From positions 62,001-126,000 of the forward strand of contig NZ_KQ954291.1 of the NCBI RefSeq assembly GCF_001519055.1: a stretch of 64,000 bases of DNA. The letters are read 5' to 3'. Origin of the DNA: Novosphingobium sp. Fuku2-ISO-50. GTDB lineage: Bacteria; Pseudomonadota; Alphaproteobacteria; Sphingomonadales; Sphingomonadaceae. Within the stretch, counting starts at the first letter, position 1, and each line of letters starts with the position of its first letter. Positions 43,677 to 54,440 of the stretch are shown here, one piece after another. The position numbers were made by a program, and so were the translations under genes. The notes below the pieces were generated by a model, which searched no databases, had not been told where the DNA came from, and worked only from the letters and a program-made list of their open reading frames with translations.

Positions 43677-44714
43677 ATGGATCAAGCGCGCGACGCCGTG
43701 GCCCCGGACGGCGATCACGGCGGTGGGTACGAAGGCAAGGCGGGAACGTCTGCGCCTTCCCAACTGCCCCAGACGGCAAGTGCGCGCCTGCGGGCCGCGC
43801 GTGAAGCGCTTGGCCTGACGACGGGCGATATCGCCGCGCGCACCCGTATTACCATTCGTCATGTCGAAGCGCTCGATCGCGGCGATCTCGCCGCTTTGCC
43901 AGGTCGGCCTTATGTTCTTGGATTTGTACGAAATTATGCCCGCGCAGTCGGGCTCGATGGCGCAGAACTGGCCACGTTGGCGCGCAGCGAGATGGACGCG
44001 AGCGTGCCCCGGCCCGTGCCGCGCATGGTTCACCAGTTCGATGTCGACGATCCGGCCAAGATTCCGTCACGGCTGGTTACCTGGGCGGCGTTGGGTCTGG
44101 TCATCGCGGTGTTGGCCGCCGGCGGCGTGTTCTGGCGCAGCTATTACGCGCCCGGTGCGGCGCTGCCTTCGCTGGTCGAGCCTGATTCGGCGCCGAAGCC
44201 CAGGCCTGCTGTCGTGGCCAAACCCGCTGCGGTGCCCGCAGGCCCGGTGGTGTTTACCGCGCGCGAGGACGGCATCTGGGTAAAATTCTACGACGGGCAC
44301 GGGACGCAACTGCTGCAAAAGCAATTGGCTCGGGGTGAAAGCTATACCGTGCCCACCGATGCGGTCGATCCCAGGCTGTGGACCGGGCGGCCCGACGCCT
44401 TGACGATCACCGTCGCCGGGCAGGCGGTTGCGCCGTTGTCCGACAAGCGCGGGATCGTGCGCGATGTGCCGGTGACAGCGCAAGCGCTGCTGGCGCGCGC
44501 GCCGGTTGCTGCCGCGTCTCCGCCCGCCCTTTCTCCTGCCGCCACTTTTCCTGCTGCCACCTCTCCTGCCGCCGCACCCGCGCAGCCGCGGCACAAATCG
44601 CGCCGGACTGCCGCCCATGTCGAGGCGGCGCCTGCGGCGTCCTCCACCCCGGTCGCTGCCGACGCGGCGGCGGCGCCTTTGGCGACGTCAACTCCGGCAC
44701 CGCCACCACAATAA
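43677..44714 (+). CDS. RodZ-like cytoskeletal protein (HTH + TM + DUF4115)
   Basis: A 345-aa bitopic membrane protein: cytoplasmic helix-turn-helix domain at about residues 33-108 (ARLRAAREALGLTTGDIAARTRI, RPYVLGFVRNYARAVGLD), one membrane helix at about 133-152, then a periplasmic part with a DUF4115 domain (about 190-265, ARGESYTVP, LTITVAGQ) and a long Ala/Pro/Ser-rich tail. RodZ couples MreB to the elongation machinery and sets rod shape. There is no clear SD; the ATG at 43677 is the first in frame. It precedes ybgF, tilS and ftsH on the same strand. Confidence 0.85.
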   Translation: MDQARDAVAPDGDHGGGYEGKAGTSAPSQLPQTASARLRAAREALGLTTGDIAARTRITIRHVEALDRGDLAALPGRPYVLGFVRNYARAVGLDGAELATLARSEMDASVPRPVPRMVHQFDVDDPAKIPSRLVTWAALGLVIAVLAAGGVFWRSYYAPGAALPSLVEPDSAPKPRPAVVAKPAAVPAGPVVFTAREDGIWVKFYDGHGTQLLQKQLARGESYTVPTDAVDPRLWTGRPDALTITVAGQAVAPLSDKRGIVRDVPVTAQALLARAPVAAASPPALSPAATFPAATSPAAAPAQPRHKSRRTAAHVEAAPAASSTPVAADAAAAPLATSTPAPPPQ

Positions 44715-44817
44715 GGTTCTGTCGCGCGCGCTCGACTTCGCGGCGACACTGCGGCAAAATCGGTGCCGCGCCGAAACGGCCATGCGCCGTAAAGCTGTTG
44801 CTTTTGTTGGAGTATCC

Positions 44818-45840
44818 ATGACTTTCACTTTGCCGCTGCGCGATTCGACCGGTCGCCGCCCGTCACGCCCGATGCTGAAGCGCCTGCTGCCGGTGTTGAT
44901 CGGGGTGCTGGCCGTCCCGGCGCTGGTTCCGGTCGCGGCCTATGCGGACACGCCCTCACAAGGGGTTGAAACGACCGAAGCGCGGCTGCGCCGGATCGAG
45001 GGCGAATTGCGCGCGCTGCAGCGCAAGGTTTTTCCCGACGGCGCAGGCAAGACTTTCGCTCCCGAAATCGCCCCGGGCTCGCCCGGGGCTGCGGCGACTG
45101 TTCCTTCGGGCAATGCAGGCGCGCTGAGCGACGTGCTGGCGCGGATGGATGCGGTCGAGGCGCAAATGAAATCGCTGACCGCGACCAGCGAAGACAATCA
45201 GAACCGGCTGGCCAAACTCGAAGGGCGGATCGGCGCCGTCGAAACGGCACAAGCCGGCGCCGCCGCGGCGAGCTCCCCCCCGCAGCCCGTGCCGCCGCCC
45301 GTCGATGCCCCGCCTGTGCCCCCGGCAAAACCGGTCAAAGGGGCTGCAAAGGGCAAGGCCGCTTCGACAGACAGTGCCGCCACGCCGTCGTCGCCCGCAG
45401 CGGGTGATCGCGCCGCAGCGGTCGCCGCGATCGAGCACCCTTCGAGCGACGACAAGGGCGAAGATGCCTATACCTATGGCTATCGCTTGTGGGAGGCGAA
45501 GTTCTTCGCCGAATCCGAAGCCGTCCTGCTTGATTTCGTTCAGCAATATCCCGGCCACAAGCGCATCAGCTATGCGCGCAACTTGCTGGGGCGGGCCTAT
45601 CTCGACGACAACAAGCCGGGCGCGGCGGCGCAATGGTTCGCGCAGAACTATCGCGCCGACAAAGCCGGTGATCGTGCGCCGGACAGCCTGCTCTATCTCG
45701 CCGTGGCGATGACCCGGCTCAAGGAAGCCAAGCGCGCCTGCATCGCGCTGGGCGAATTTCGCCAGACATATCCGACCGAATCCGATGGTCGGCTCAAAGG
45801 TCAGTATGACGCCGTGACCAGGACGGCGAGCTGTCATTGA
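44818..45840 (+). CDS. Tol-Pal system protein YbgF/CpoB
   Basis: A 340-aa periplasmic protein: signal sequence (about residues 20-43, ending VAAYA-DT), an N-terminal coiled-coil trimerisation segment (about 52-72 and 102-140), a Pro/Ala-rich linker, and C-terminal TPR repeats from YTYGYRLWEAKFFAESEAVLLDFVQQYPGHK onward with ARNLLGRAYLDD. YbgF/CpoB coordinates peptidoglycan synthesis with outer membrane constriction; in most alphaproteobacteria it follows pal, but no tol genes are seen here. GGAG before the ATG at 44818 supports this start, with 44782 as alternative. tilS starts 4 bp after the stop. Confidence 0.85.
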   Translation: MTFTLPLRDSTGRRPSRPMLKRLLPVLIGVLAVPALVPVAAYADTPSQGVETTEARLRRIEGELRALQRKVFPDGAGKTFAPEIAPGSPGAAATVPSGNAGALSDVLARMDAVEAQMKSLTATSEDNQNRLAKLEGRIGAVETAQAGAAAASSPPQPVPPPVDAPPVPPAKPVKGAAKGKAASTDSAATPSSPAAGDRAAAVAAIEHPSSDDKGEDAYTYGYRLWEAKFFAESEAVLLDFVQQYPGHKRISYARNLLGRAYLDDNKPGAAAQWFAQNYRADKAGDRAPDSLLYLAVAMTRLKEAKRACIALGEFRQTYPTESDGRLKGQYDAVTRTASCH

Positions 45841-45844
45841 CGAT

Positions 45845-46801
45845 GTGCCTCTGATCGCGGCGGATCGTATTGCGGCCTTTGCTGCCGACTGGGCCCGGCT
45901 CCGGCCCGGCGAGGGGCCGGTCGGGCTTGCCGTTTCGGGCGGGCCGGACAGCCTGGCGCTGTTGCTGATGATGCATGCGGCGGTCGGGGCAGGCGGCTTT
46001 GCCGTGGCCACGGTCGATCACGGCCTTCGCGCCGAAGCTGCTGCCGAAGCTGCGCATGTGGCGGCGCTCTGCGACGCGCGCGGGATTGCCCATGCCACTT
46101 TGCCGATTGGCCTGGCGCCGGGATCGGCGGTTCAGGAACGCGCGCGCGACGCCCGCTATCGTGCGCTCGAAGGCTGGTGCCGCGAACGGGGCCTGACAGC
46201 GCTGGTTACCGCGCACCACGCCGACGATCAGGCGGAAACCATGATCATGCGGATGAACCGGGGGGCGGGCTTGCGCGGCCTTGCCGGAATGCGCGCTCGC
46301 ACGATCGTGCCCGGCGGCGATCTGCCGTTGTTGCGGCCCTTGCTCGGCTGGCGGCGCGAAACGTTGGTCGCGCTGGTTGCCGGAGCGGGGATCGAGGCCG
46401 TCGACGATCCGTCGAATCGCGACACGCGATTTGAACGCGTGCGCATGCGTGAAGGGTTGGCAGGGGCGTCCTGGCTCGATCCTGCCGGTCTTGCGGCCGC
46501 ATCGGGGCATCTTGCCGAGGCCGATGCCGCGCTCGACTGGGTGGCGAACCGGGTGCCGCTGGACGGCGGGGCGATCGATGGCGTGATTGCGTTCGATCCT
46601 GATTTGCCCCGCGCGCTGGCGTTGCGCGTGCTCCAGCGCGTGCTCGTGCGGCTTGGCGGCGGCGTGCCGCGCGGGCGCGATCTGGCGCGCTGGCACGACC
46701 GACTCGCGGGCGGCGAGGTAGCGACGCTCGCCGGAGTGCGCGGCGACGGGCGGGCGCGGCCATGGCGATTCAGTCCGGCGCCGCCGCATCGTGGCCGCTG
46801 A
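45845..46801 (+). CDS. tilS: tRNA(Ile)-lysidine synthetase TilS
   Basis: Converts C34 of the AUA-decoding tRNA-Ile to lysidine. The PP-loop SGGPDS is at residues 31-36, VDHGLR and [18 protein letters not shown] follow as family motifs. At 318 aa it lacks much of the long C-terminal region of the E. coli enzyme, as other alphaproteobacterial forms do. The start is a GTG at 45845, 4 bp after the ybgF stop; the ATG two bases before is out of frame. ftsH follows after ~125 bp, the usual tilS-ftsH order. Confidence 0.93.
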   Translation: MPLIAADRIAAFAADWARLRPGEGPVGLAVSGGPDSLALLLMMHAAVGAGGFAVATVDHGLRAEAAAEAAHVAALCDARGIAHATLPIGLAPGSAVQERARDARYRALEGWCRERGLTALVTAHHADDQAETMIMRMNRGAGLRGLAGMRARTIVPGGDLPLLRPLLGWRRETLVALVAGAGIEAVDDPSNRDTRFERVRMREGLAGASWLDPAGLAAASGHLAEADAALDWVANRVPLDGGAIDGVIAFDPDLPRALALRVLQRVLVRLGGGVPRGRDLARWHDRLAGGEVATLAGVRGDGRARPWRFSPAPPHRGR

Positions 46802-46926
46802 TCGAGAAATCCACTGACACCCGCGCAGAAATTCGCACGTATGGTTATATTGCCATTCACCCGCGCCTTCCTACATTGGGCCAACGAAAGGGCAGGACGA
46901 GTCTGCCCGGCAGAAAGCGACACGCG

Positions 46927-48879
<1,953 letters not shown>

Positions 48880-48888
48880 GAGGCAGGA

Positions 48889-49869
48889 ATGGCGTTTACC
48901 AGCGAAGCGATCGTTCTGCGCCAGCCGGGCGGGCCCGAAGCGCTCGTTCTCGAAACGGTGACTGTACCCGCGCCCAGCCCCGGTCAGATCCTGATCCGGC
49001 AAAGCGCGGCTTCGGTCAATTTTCACGACATCTATGTCCGCTCGGGCGCATACAAGACACTGCCCCTGCCCGGTATTCCGGGATTGGAAGCGGTCGGTCG
49101 CGTCGAAGCGCTGGGCGAAGGCGTGCATGATTTCGCGATCGGGGATCGCGTCGCCTATATCGATCGGCATTACGGCGGGTATGCGCGGTTGCGCGTGCTG
49201 GCGGCAGAGCTTGCCGTGCCGCTTCCCGACGGGATCGACGATGGCGTTGCGACCGCCTGGTATCTCAAGGGGCTGACCGCGCAGGCGCTGGTCGACGATG
49301 TCGAGCCGGTCCATGCCGGCAGCGTGGTTCTGGCTCAGGCCGCCGGGGGCGGGGTGGGGCAGCTGGTCGCGCGCATGGCCAAGTTGCGCGGCGCAACCGT
49401 GATCGGCACCGCCGGCTCGCCCGAAAAGGCGGCGATCGCGCGCGCTGCCGGTTGTGACCATATCATCGCCTATCGCGAGGCCGATGTTGCCGCCGGGGTG
49501 ATGGAACTGACCGGTGGCCGGGGTGTCGATGTCGTGTTTGACGCCGTGGGCAAGGACACGTTCGAGGGCTCGCTCGCATCTTTGGCGACCAAGGGGCATC
49601 TGGTTCATTACGGTCAGGCCTCCGGGCCGATTCCGCTGTTCGATCTGTCGCGGTTGGGTGCGAAATCCGCCAAAGTCTCGCGCCCGTTCCTGTGGCCTTA
49701 TATCCATCCGCGCGACAAGTTGCTGTCCGCTTCGGCCAGTCTGTTTGCGGCGATGGCGGCGGGCGATCTGCCGCTCTTGCTGGGCGGGCGGTTTCCCCTG
49801 GCCGAGGCTGCCGCTGCCCATGCCGCGCTCGAAGCGCGCGCTGCGGGGCCTTTCGCGCTCGACTGCTGA
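48889..49869 (+). CDS. NADPH:quinone oxidoreductase-like MDR protein (Qor type)
   Basis: Zinc-free medium-chain reductase of the quinone oxidoreductase group, 326 aa. N-terminal GroES-like domain with GGPEALVLETVTVPAPSPGQILI and SVNFHDIYVRSG; Rossmann domain with AAGGGVGQLVARMAKLRGATVIGT. It reduces quinones or activated alkenes with NADPH; actual substrate unknown. GAGGCAGGA precedes the ATG, and the gene starts 10 bp after ftsH, so it is probably on the ftsH transcript. A second MDR paralogue lies at 57.4 kb. Confidence 0.92.
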   Translation: MAFTSEAIVLRQPGGPEALVLETVTVPAPSPGQILIRQSAASVNFHDIYVRSGAYKTLPLPGIPGLEAVGRVEALGEGVHDFAIGDRVAYIDRHYGGYARLRVLAAELAVPLPDGIDDGVATAWYLKGLTAQALVDDVEPVHAGSVVLAQAAGGGVGQLVARMAKLRGATVIGTAGSPEKAAIARAAGCDHIIAYREADVAAGVMELTGGRGVDVVFDAVGKDTFEGSLASLATKGHLVHYGQASGPIPLFDLSRLGAKSAKVSRPFLWPYIHPRDKLLSASASLFAAMAAGDLPLLLGGRFPLAEAAAAHAALEARAAGPFALDC

Positions 49870-49952
49870 CTCTCCGACGTCGTTTTACCTGCCCTTAACC
49901 TTGCGCGTGCAGGGATTGCGCCTTGTTTGCGGCAGGATGGAAGACGACGCCA

Positions 49953-51536
49953 ATGGCCTTTGCCGGCTCGGACACCGCGCTGATCGAAGCGCGCAGTTTT
50001 GGCCGGGCGCGGCCGGGGCAGCCGGCTGCGCGCCGGACGCCGCTGCCCAGGGCAGAGCCTGAACCGCAAGCCGAGATCGCCGCGCCGCCTTCGCTGCGCG
50101 ATGGATCGCATCCGCTGGCGCGGCGCTGGGATGCGCTTTGCCGCAAGATCGAAGCGCGGCTGGCCGGGGGTACGCTTGCCGTCGACTTGCGCGCGGAATT
50201 GGGCAGTCGCCGCTGGTTTGGCGGTCTTGCCCGGCTTACCCTCTATGCTTTGCCATCGCTGATTTGCATGCCCGGCTTCGCGCCTTTCGAAGCGGCGCCG
50301 TTGCCGGTCCCCGGTGATGGTGAAGCGGTCGAACTTCATGCGCAGGCCGTGCGCCCCTTGTTCGCTGGCGGGGCGACCGGGCGTCATTTTGCCGCAACGG
50401 ACATGGTCGCGCGGCTCGATTCGGTGCCCGAGCGCGCGACGATCGCGCTGGGCGCGGTGCTGGGCGAAAACGATGATCTGGCGCACATGTTGCAGCGCCT
50501 TGGGCTCGCCGCCCGTGATGCCGATGCCGTCAAGGCCATGGTGGTGCCGCTGGGCACGCCGACGCCGGGCACGCGCTTTGCCGTGACATTGGGCGCGCGC
50601 GCGGCTGCGGGCGAACCGCGCCCCTTGCTCGCCCTGTCCTTTCGCCCGCGCTTTGATCTTGATGTCACGATTGCCCGTCAGGGCGGTGGGTTGGCTCTGA
50701 CCAGGCGACCGATTCCGGTCGATGCGACGCCGGTGCATCTGGTCGGTGCGGCGGGATCGAGCCTCTATCGCTCGGCACGTGCCGCAGGGGCGGAGCCCGA
50801 GACGGTGCAGGCCTATCTTCAGGCGATCGACCAATATCTGCCGTTCGAAGCGATTGCGCCGACCGATCAGTTCGAGCTGGTCGTGGCGCACAAAAAGGCG
50901 CTCGACGGGACGAGCGGCGGCGCCGGGCAGGATGGCGAGCTGCTCTATGCCGGGGTGTTGCGCGACGGCAAGCCGCTGCTGCAGGTCATGCGCTGGGGCA
51001 ATGACGGCAATTTCTATACGCCCGAAGCGCTGGCGGGCGCGGCGGAGCAAGGGTCGGGCCTGCTCGCAGCGCCGGTTTCAGGCAATATCACCTCGTGGTT
51101 CGGCATGCGCCGCCATCCCATTCTCGGGTTTGTCCGCATGCACGCCGGGGTCGACTTTGCCGCGACTTATGGATCGCCGATCTTTGCCGTGACCGACGGC
51201 GTGGTCAGCTATTCCGGTTGGCACGGCGGCCATGGCAACTATGTCCGGCTGGCGCACGGCGGCGGGATCGACACCGGCTATGGTCACATGAGCCGGATCG
51301 CGGTCGGCGTCGGCATGCATGTCACGCGCGGGCAGGTGATCGGCTATGTCGGATCGACCGGGCTGTCGACGGGGCCGCACCTGCATTACGAACTCTATCG
51401 CGGCGGGCAGCCGGTCGATCCGCTGTCGATCCGCTTCGTGCCGCACCATGCCCAAGTCAATCCGCAGGAACTGACCTCGTTTCGCGTGCGCATGCACCAG
51501 TTGCTGATGCTGCCCCGGTTGGGCGCGAAAAGCTGA
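49953..51536 (+). CDS. M23 family peptidase (LytM domain) with N-terminal membrane anchor
   Basis: A 527-aa envelope protein. After a hydrophilic, Arg/Pro-rich N-terminus there is one hydrophobic segment near residues 92-110 (LTLYALPSLICMPGF). The C-terminal LytM/M23 domain has FGMRRHPILGFVRMHAGVDFA and STGPHLHYEL, i.e. the four metal and catalytic residues H, D and HxH, so it should be an active peptidoglycan endopeptidase. The middle region resembles the opacity-associated/OapA-like domain of MepM-type proteins. I took MAFAGSDTAL at 49953; a TTG at 49923 opens the frame earlier. Confidence 0.88.
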   Translation: MAFAGSDTALIEARSFGRARPGQPAARRTPLPRAEPEPQAEIAAPPSLRDGSHPLARRWDALCRKIEARLAGGTLAVDLRAELGSRRWFGGLARLTLYALPSLICMPGFAPFEAAPLPVPGDGEAVELHAQAVRPLFAGGATGRHFAATDMVARLDSVPERATIALGAVLGENDDLAHMLQRLGLAARDADAVKAMVVPLGTPTPGTRFAVTLGARAAAGEPRPLLALSFRPRFDLDVTIARQGGGLALTRRPIPVDATPVHLVGAAGSSLYRSARAAGAEPETVQAYLQAIDQYLPFEAIAPTDQFELVVAHKKALDGTSGGAGQDGELLYAGVLRDGKPLLQVMRWGNDGNFYTPEALAGAAEQGSGLLAAPVSGNITSWFGMRRHPILGFVRMHAGVDFAATYGSPIFAVTDGVVSYSGWHGGHGNYVRLAHGGGIDTGYGHMSRIAVGVGMHVTRGQVIGYVGSTGLSTGPHLHYELYRGGQPVDPLSIRFVPHHAQVNPQELTSFRVRMHQLLMLPRLGAKS

Positions 51537-51602
51537 GATTCGACACAGGTTTTCGGCGAAAACCCTTTTGCCTTGGGCCCCTGGTCGATATGACAGCCGA
51601 CC

Positions 51603-52595
51603 ATGACCAGCTATCCTCATGTGCGCTTGCGTCGCACCCGTGCCTCGGCCTGGAGCCGCGCGCTCCATCGCGAAGTCGAAGTGACTCCCGCCGATCTGAT
51701 CTGGCCCCTATTCGTGACCGAAGGCCACGATCTGGAGGCGCCGGTTACCTCGCTGCCCGGCGTGTCGCGCTGGTCGGTCGATCGCATCGCTGCGCAGGCA
51801 AAGCTGGCCGTGGCGGCGGGGATACCCGCGCTGGCGCTGTTTCCCAATACCCAGCCCGAACGGCGCAGCCATGACGGTGGCGAAGCGCTCAATCCCGACA
51901 ACCTGATGTGCCGCGCGATCCGCGCGATCAAGGATGCCTGCGGCAACGATATCGGCGTGCTGACCGATGTCGCGCTCGATCCTTATACCAGCCATGGGCA
52001 GGATGGGCTGATCGACGAGGAAGGCTATGTCGTCAACGACGAGACGGTCGAAGTGCTCGTCGGGCAAAGCCTCAATCAGGCCGCAGCGGGCGCGGACATC
52101 ATCGCGCCGTCCGACATGATGGATGGTCGCGTTGCCGCGATCCGCGCCGCGCTGGAAGAGGCGGGGCATATCAATGTCCAGATCATGTCCTATGCCGCCA
52201 AATATGCGTCCGCCTTTTATGGTCCGTTTCGCGATGCGGTCGGCAGCCATGGCCTGCTCAAAGGCGACAAGAAGACCTATCAGATGGACCCGGCCAACGC
52301 CGAGGAAGCCTTGCGCGAAGTCGAACTCGACCTTGCCGAAGGTGCCGACAGCGTGATGGTCAAGCCGGGCCTGCCCTATCTCGACATTGCCTACCGGGTA
52401 AAACAGGCGTTTGGCGTGCCGGTCTTTGCCTATCAGGTCAGCGGCGAATACGCGATGATCGAGGCTGCGGTGGCAGCGGGCGCAGCCGATCGCGACAAGA
52501 TGGTGCTCGAAACCTTGACCGCGTTCAAGCGAGCCGGATGTTCGGGCGTTTTGACGTATCACGCGCTCCACGCCGCACGCCTGCTCGGCGCCTGA
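51603..52595 (+). CDS. hemB: Delta-aminolevulinic acid dehydratase (porphobilinogen synthase)
   Basis: Condenses two 5-aminolevulinate molecules to porphobilinogen in heme synthesis. The two active-site lysines are Lys200 (SYAAKYASAFYGPFR) and Lys254 (VMVKPGLPYLD). The region DVALDPYTSHGQDG has Asp in place of the zinc-binding cysteines of many HemB, so this is the magnesium-type enzyme, as typical for alphaproteobacteria. 330 aa, complete. No strong SD. It is followed after 20 bp by the gamma carbonic anhydrase gene. With hemE and hemJ it makes three heme genes in this window. Confidence 0.97.
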   Translation: MTSYPHVRLRRTRASAWSRALHREVEVTPADLIWPLFVTEGHDLEAPVTSLPGVSRWSVDRIAAQAKLAVAAGIPALALFPNTQPERRSHDGGEALNPDNLMCRAIRAIKDACGNDIGVLTDVALDPYTSHGQDGLIDEEGYVVNDETVEVLVGQSLNQAAAGADIIAPSDMMDGRVAAIRAALEEAGHINVQIMSYAAKYASAFYGPFRDAVGSHGLLKGDKKTYQMDPANAEEALREVELDLAEGADSVMVKPGLPYLDIAYRVKQAFGVPVFAYQVSGEYAMIEAAVAAGAADRDKMVLETLTAFKRAGCSGVLTYHALHAARLLGA

Positions 52596-52615
52596 AGAGG
52601 GAAGAGGACAGCACG

Positions 52616-53182
52616 ATGCGCCCCGATGTCACGATCATCCCGTTTCGCGGCAAGACCCCGCGTATCCATGATTCCGCATTTATCGCGCCGGGATGTCGCA
52701 TTATCGGCGATGTCGAAATCGGCGCGGACGCTTCGGTGTGGTACAACTGCGTCATCCGGGGTGACGTCAACCGGGTGGTGATCGGCGCGCGCAGCAATAT
52801 CCAGGACGGGACGGTCATCCATTGCGACAGCCCCGACCCGCGTCGGCCCGAAGGCTTTCCGACCGTGATCGGCGACGATGTGCTGATCGGGCACATGGCG
52901 ATGATCCATGGCTGCACGATCCACGATCGCGGCTTTGTCGGGCTGTCGACGACGGTGATGAACGGCTGCGTGATCGAAAGCGACGGGATGTTGGCGGCAG
53001 GGGCCTTGCTGACCCCGGGCAAACGGATCGGCGCGCGGCAACTGTGGGGCGGGCGTCCGGCGGCCTATATGCGCGATCTGACCGAAGCGGCGCTGGCCGA
53101 AATGCAGCTCGGCGTCGCGCACTACGTCCTCAATGCAAAGGCGCACAAGGCCGCGCTGAACGATGGCACGGGCAAAGACTGA
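52616..53182 (+). CDS. Gamma carbonic anhydrase family protein
   Basis: Left-handed beta-helix trimer of the gamma carbonic anhydrase/YrdA family, 188 aa. Hexapeptide-repeat strands include IIGDVEIGADASVWYNCVIRGD. The zinc ligands are His69 (VIHCD), His93 (IGHM) and His98 (IHGC). Paralogues in this family may be inactive. GGGAAGAGGA precedes the ATG at 52616. The gene overlaps the start of DUF167 by 20 bp. Confidence 0.93.
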   Translation: MRPDVTIIPFRGKTPRIHDSAFIAPGCRIIGDVEIGADASVWYNCVIRGDVNRVVIGARSNIQDGTVIHCDSPDPRRPEGFPTVIGDDVLIGHMAMIHGCTIHDRGFVGLSTTVMNGCVIESDGMLAAGALLTPGKRIGARQLWGGRPAAYMRDLTEAALAEMQLGVAHYVLNAKAHKAALNDGTGKD

Positions 53183-53444
53183 TCTGCCGCCGGCTGCGGC
53201 GATTCGCGCGCTGGCCGATGACGAGGGGCGCCTTGCCGTGCGCGTGACCCCCGGCGCGCGCGAAGAGGCGGTGACCATCGTCGATGGCCGCGTGCTTGTG
53301 AAAGTGCGGGTCAAGCCCGAGGATGGCAAAGCGACCGCAGCGGTGCTCGCGCTGCTGGCCGAGGCATTGGGAGTCGCGCCGAGCCGGCTCGAAATGTTGC
53401 GCGGCGCAACTGCGCGCGAAAAGCTGTTTCGGATTCCGCTCTGA
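53163..53444 (+). CDS. DUF167 (YggU-like) family protein
   Basis: A 93-aa DUF167 protein, function unknown. The conserved core reads VRVTPGAREEAVTI and KVRVKPEDGKATAAVLALLAEALGV, the typical beta-alpha-beta domain, followed by RLEMLRGATAREKLFRI. It starts inside the gamma carbonic anhydrase gene (20-bp overlap), so translational coupling is likely. It converges on the truncated hemoglobin gene with 12 bp between stops. Confidence 0.93.
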   Translation: MARAKTDLPPAAAIRALADDEGRLAVRVTPGAREEAVTIVDGRVLVKVRVKPEDGKATAAVLALLAEALGVAPSRLEMLRGATAREKLFRIPL

Positions 53445-53456
53445 TCGGGGAGTCGA

Positions 53457-53858
53457 TCAGTCCTTGGCCATGCCCAGCGCCATGCGTTGCAGCACGTCGG
53501 ACAAGGCTTCGGCAATTTCGCGGTCGGCGGGCGCGGCATCGGCGATCGCGCGGCCCATGGCATCGGCCCATTGCTGCGCCGTATCCCGGGTGATCGCAAA
53601 GGGGGCGTGCATCGACATCATGCATTTGCCCGGGTTCGCTTCCCACCAATCGCGCGGGCCCCCGCTCCATCCGGCAAGGAACAGCGGCAGCGACGCGCGC
53701 ATGGGTGCAAGGTCGGGCGCATGCATCGCGCGAAGCGCGGCATAGGCCGGGTCTTGCTCCATCAGGTCGTAGAACCGTTCGGTGATCCGGCGCAGTACAT
53801 CGAGCCCGCCGATGCGGTCATAGGGCGAAAGGCCGGCGTCGGCGGCAGTGGTGGCCAA
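53457..53858 (-). CDS. Group II truncated hemoglobin
   Basis: A 133-aa 2-on-2 globin of the trHbO group. The helices carry YDRIGGLDVLRRITERFYDLM, the typical WSGGPRDWW segment, and the proximal His84 in MMSMHAPFAIT. It binds heme and O2 or NO; it may protect from nitrosative stress. The start is a TTG at 53858, supported by AAGGA about 8 bases upstream (MATTAADAGLS). No globin-associated reductase is nearby. Confidence 0.9.
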   Translation of the reverse strand: MATTAADAGLSPYDRIGGLDVLRRITERFYDLMEQDPAYAALRAMHAPDLAPMRASLPLFLAGWSGGPRDWWEANPGKCMMSMHAPFAITRDTAQQWADAMGRAIADAAPADREIAEALSDVLQRMALGMAKD

Positions 53859-54014
53859 AGGGATAGTCCTTCAAAGACGGGATCTGACTGCCAAGGCTAG
53901 CGCGGTTGGCGGCCAGGCCATTTGACCCGGATCAATTCACACTCCCCCAAGCGGCGCGGCCATGCTAGTTTTTCCCTGAAACCGATCCGACCTGCCACAA
54001 GGATGACACTGCCC

Positions 54015-54338
54015 ATGAAGTCGATTTCGACGCTCGTTGCCGCGCTTGGTCTCGCTTTGACGGCGACGCAGCCTGTGCGGGCCGACGCCCCGACCGCCAA
54101 TCCGGCGCCGGTCAGCGCCCCGGCCACCAAGTTCACGCTCGACACCCCGATCGAGACGCTGGTTGCCGAGCCGCGGACCAAGGCCGTGCTCGAAGCCGAT
54201 CTGCCCGGGCTGACCAGCCATCCGCAGTTCGATCAGTTCAAGAGCATGAGCCTGACCATGCTGGCCCCGTTTGCCCCCGACCGGCTGACTGCCGATCGGC
54301 TCGACAAAGTCAAAGCCGACCTCGCCAAGCTGAATTGA
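54015..54338 (+). CDS. Small secreted protein with LDTPIxxL motif
   Basis: A 107-aa exported protein: signal peptide MKSISTLVAALGLALTATQPVRA then a soluble domain with LDTPIETLVAEPRTKAVLEADLPGLTSH and LTADRLDKVKADLAKL at the end. I recall this motif (DTPxxxLxxxPxxxxVLxxxLPGL) as a small C-terminal module in some hydrolases, but not with a known function. The start at 54015 fits the signal peptide and has AAGGA upstream; an ATG at 54003 is possible. A bidirectional terminator follows 46 bp after the stop. Confidence 0.75.
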   Translation: MKSISTLVAALGLALTATQPVRADAPTANPAPVSAPATKFTLDTPIETLVAEPRTKAVLEADLPGLTSHPQFDQFKSMSLTMLAPFAPDRLTADRLDKVKADLAKLN

Positions 54339-54383
54339 TTCGCCCGCGCCGGGCGCAAGGCGGCAGGACATGAAGCGGCATGG

Positions 54384-54428
54384 CATGAAAAAAGGGGCCG
54401 CAGCATGGCTGCGACCCCTTTTTTCATG
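54384..54428. terminator. Bidirectional terminator between converging genes
   Basis: Long inverted repeat CATGAAAAAAGGGG...CCCCTTTTTTCATG with an inner GCAGC/GCTGC stem. Both strands have A6/T6 at the edges, so it can end the upstream secreted-protein gene and the clpA transcript. Confidence 0.92.
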
Positions 54429-54440
54429 ATGATCGGCGCG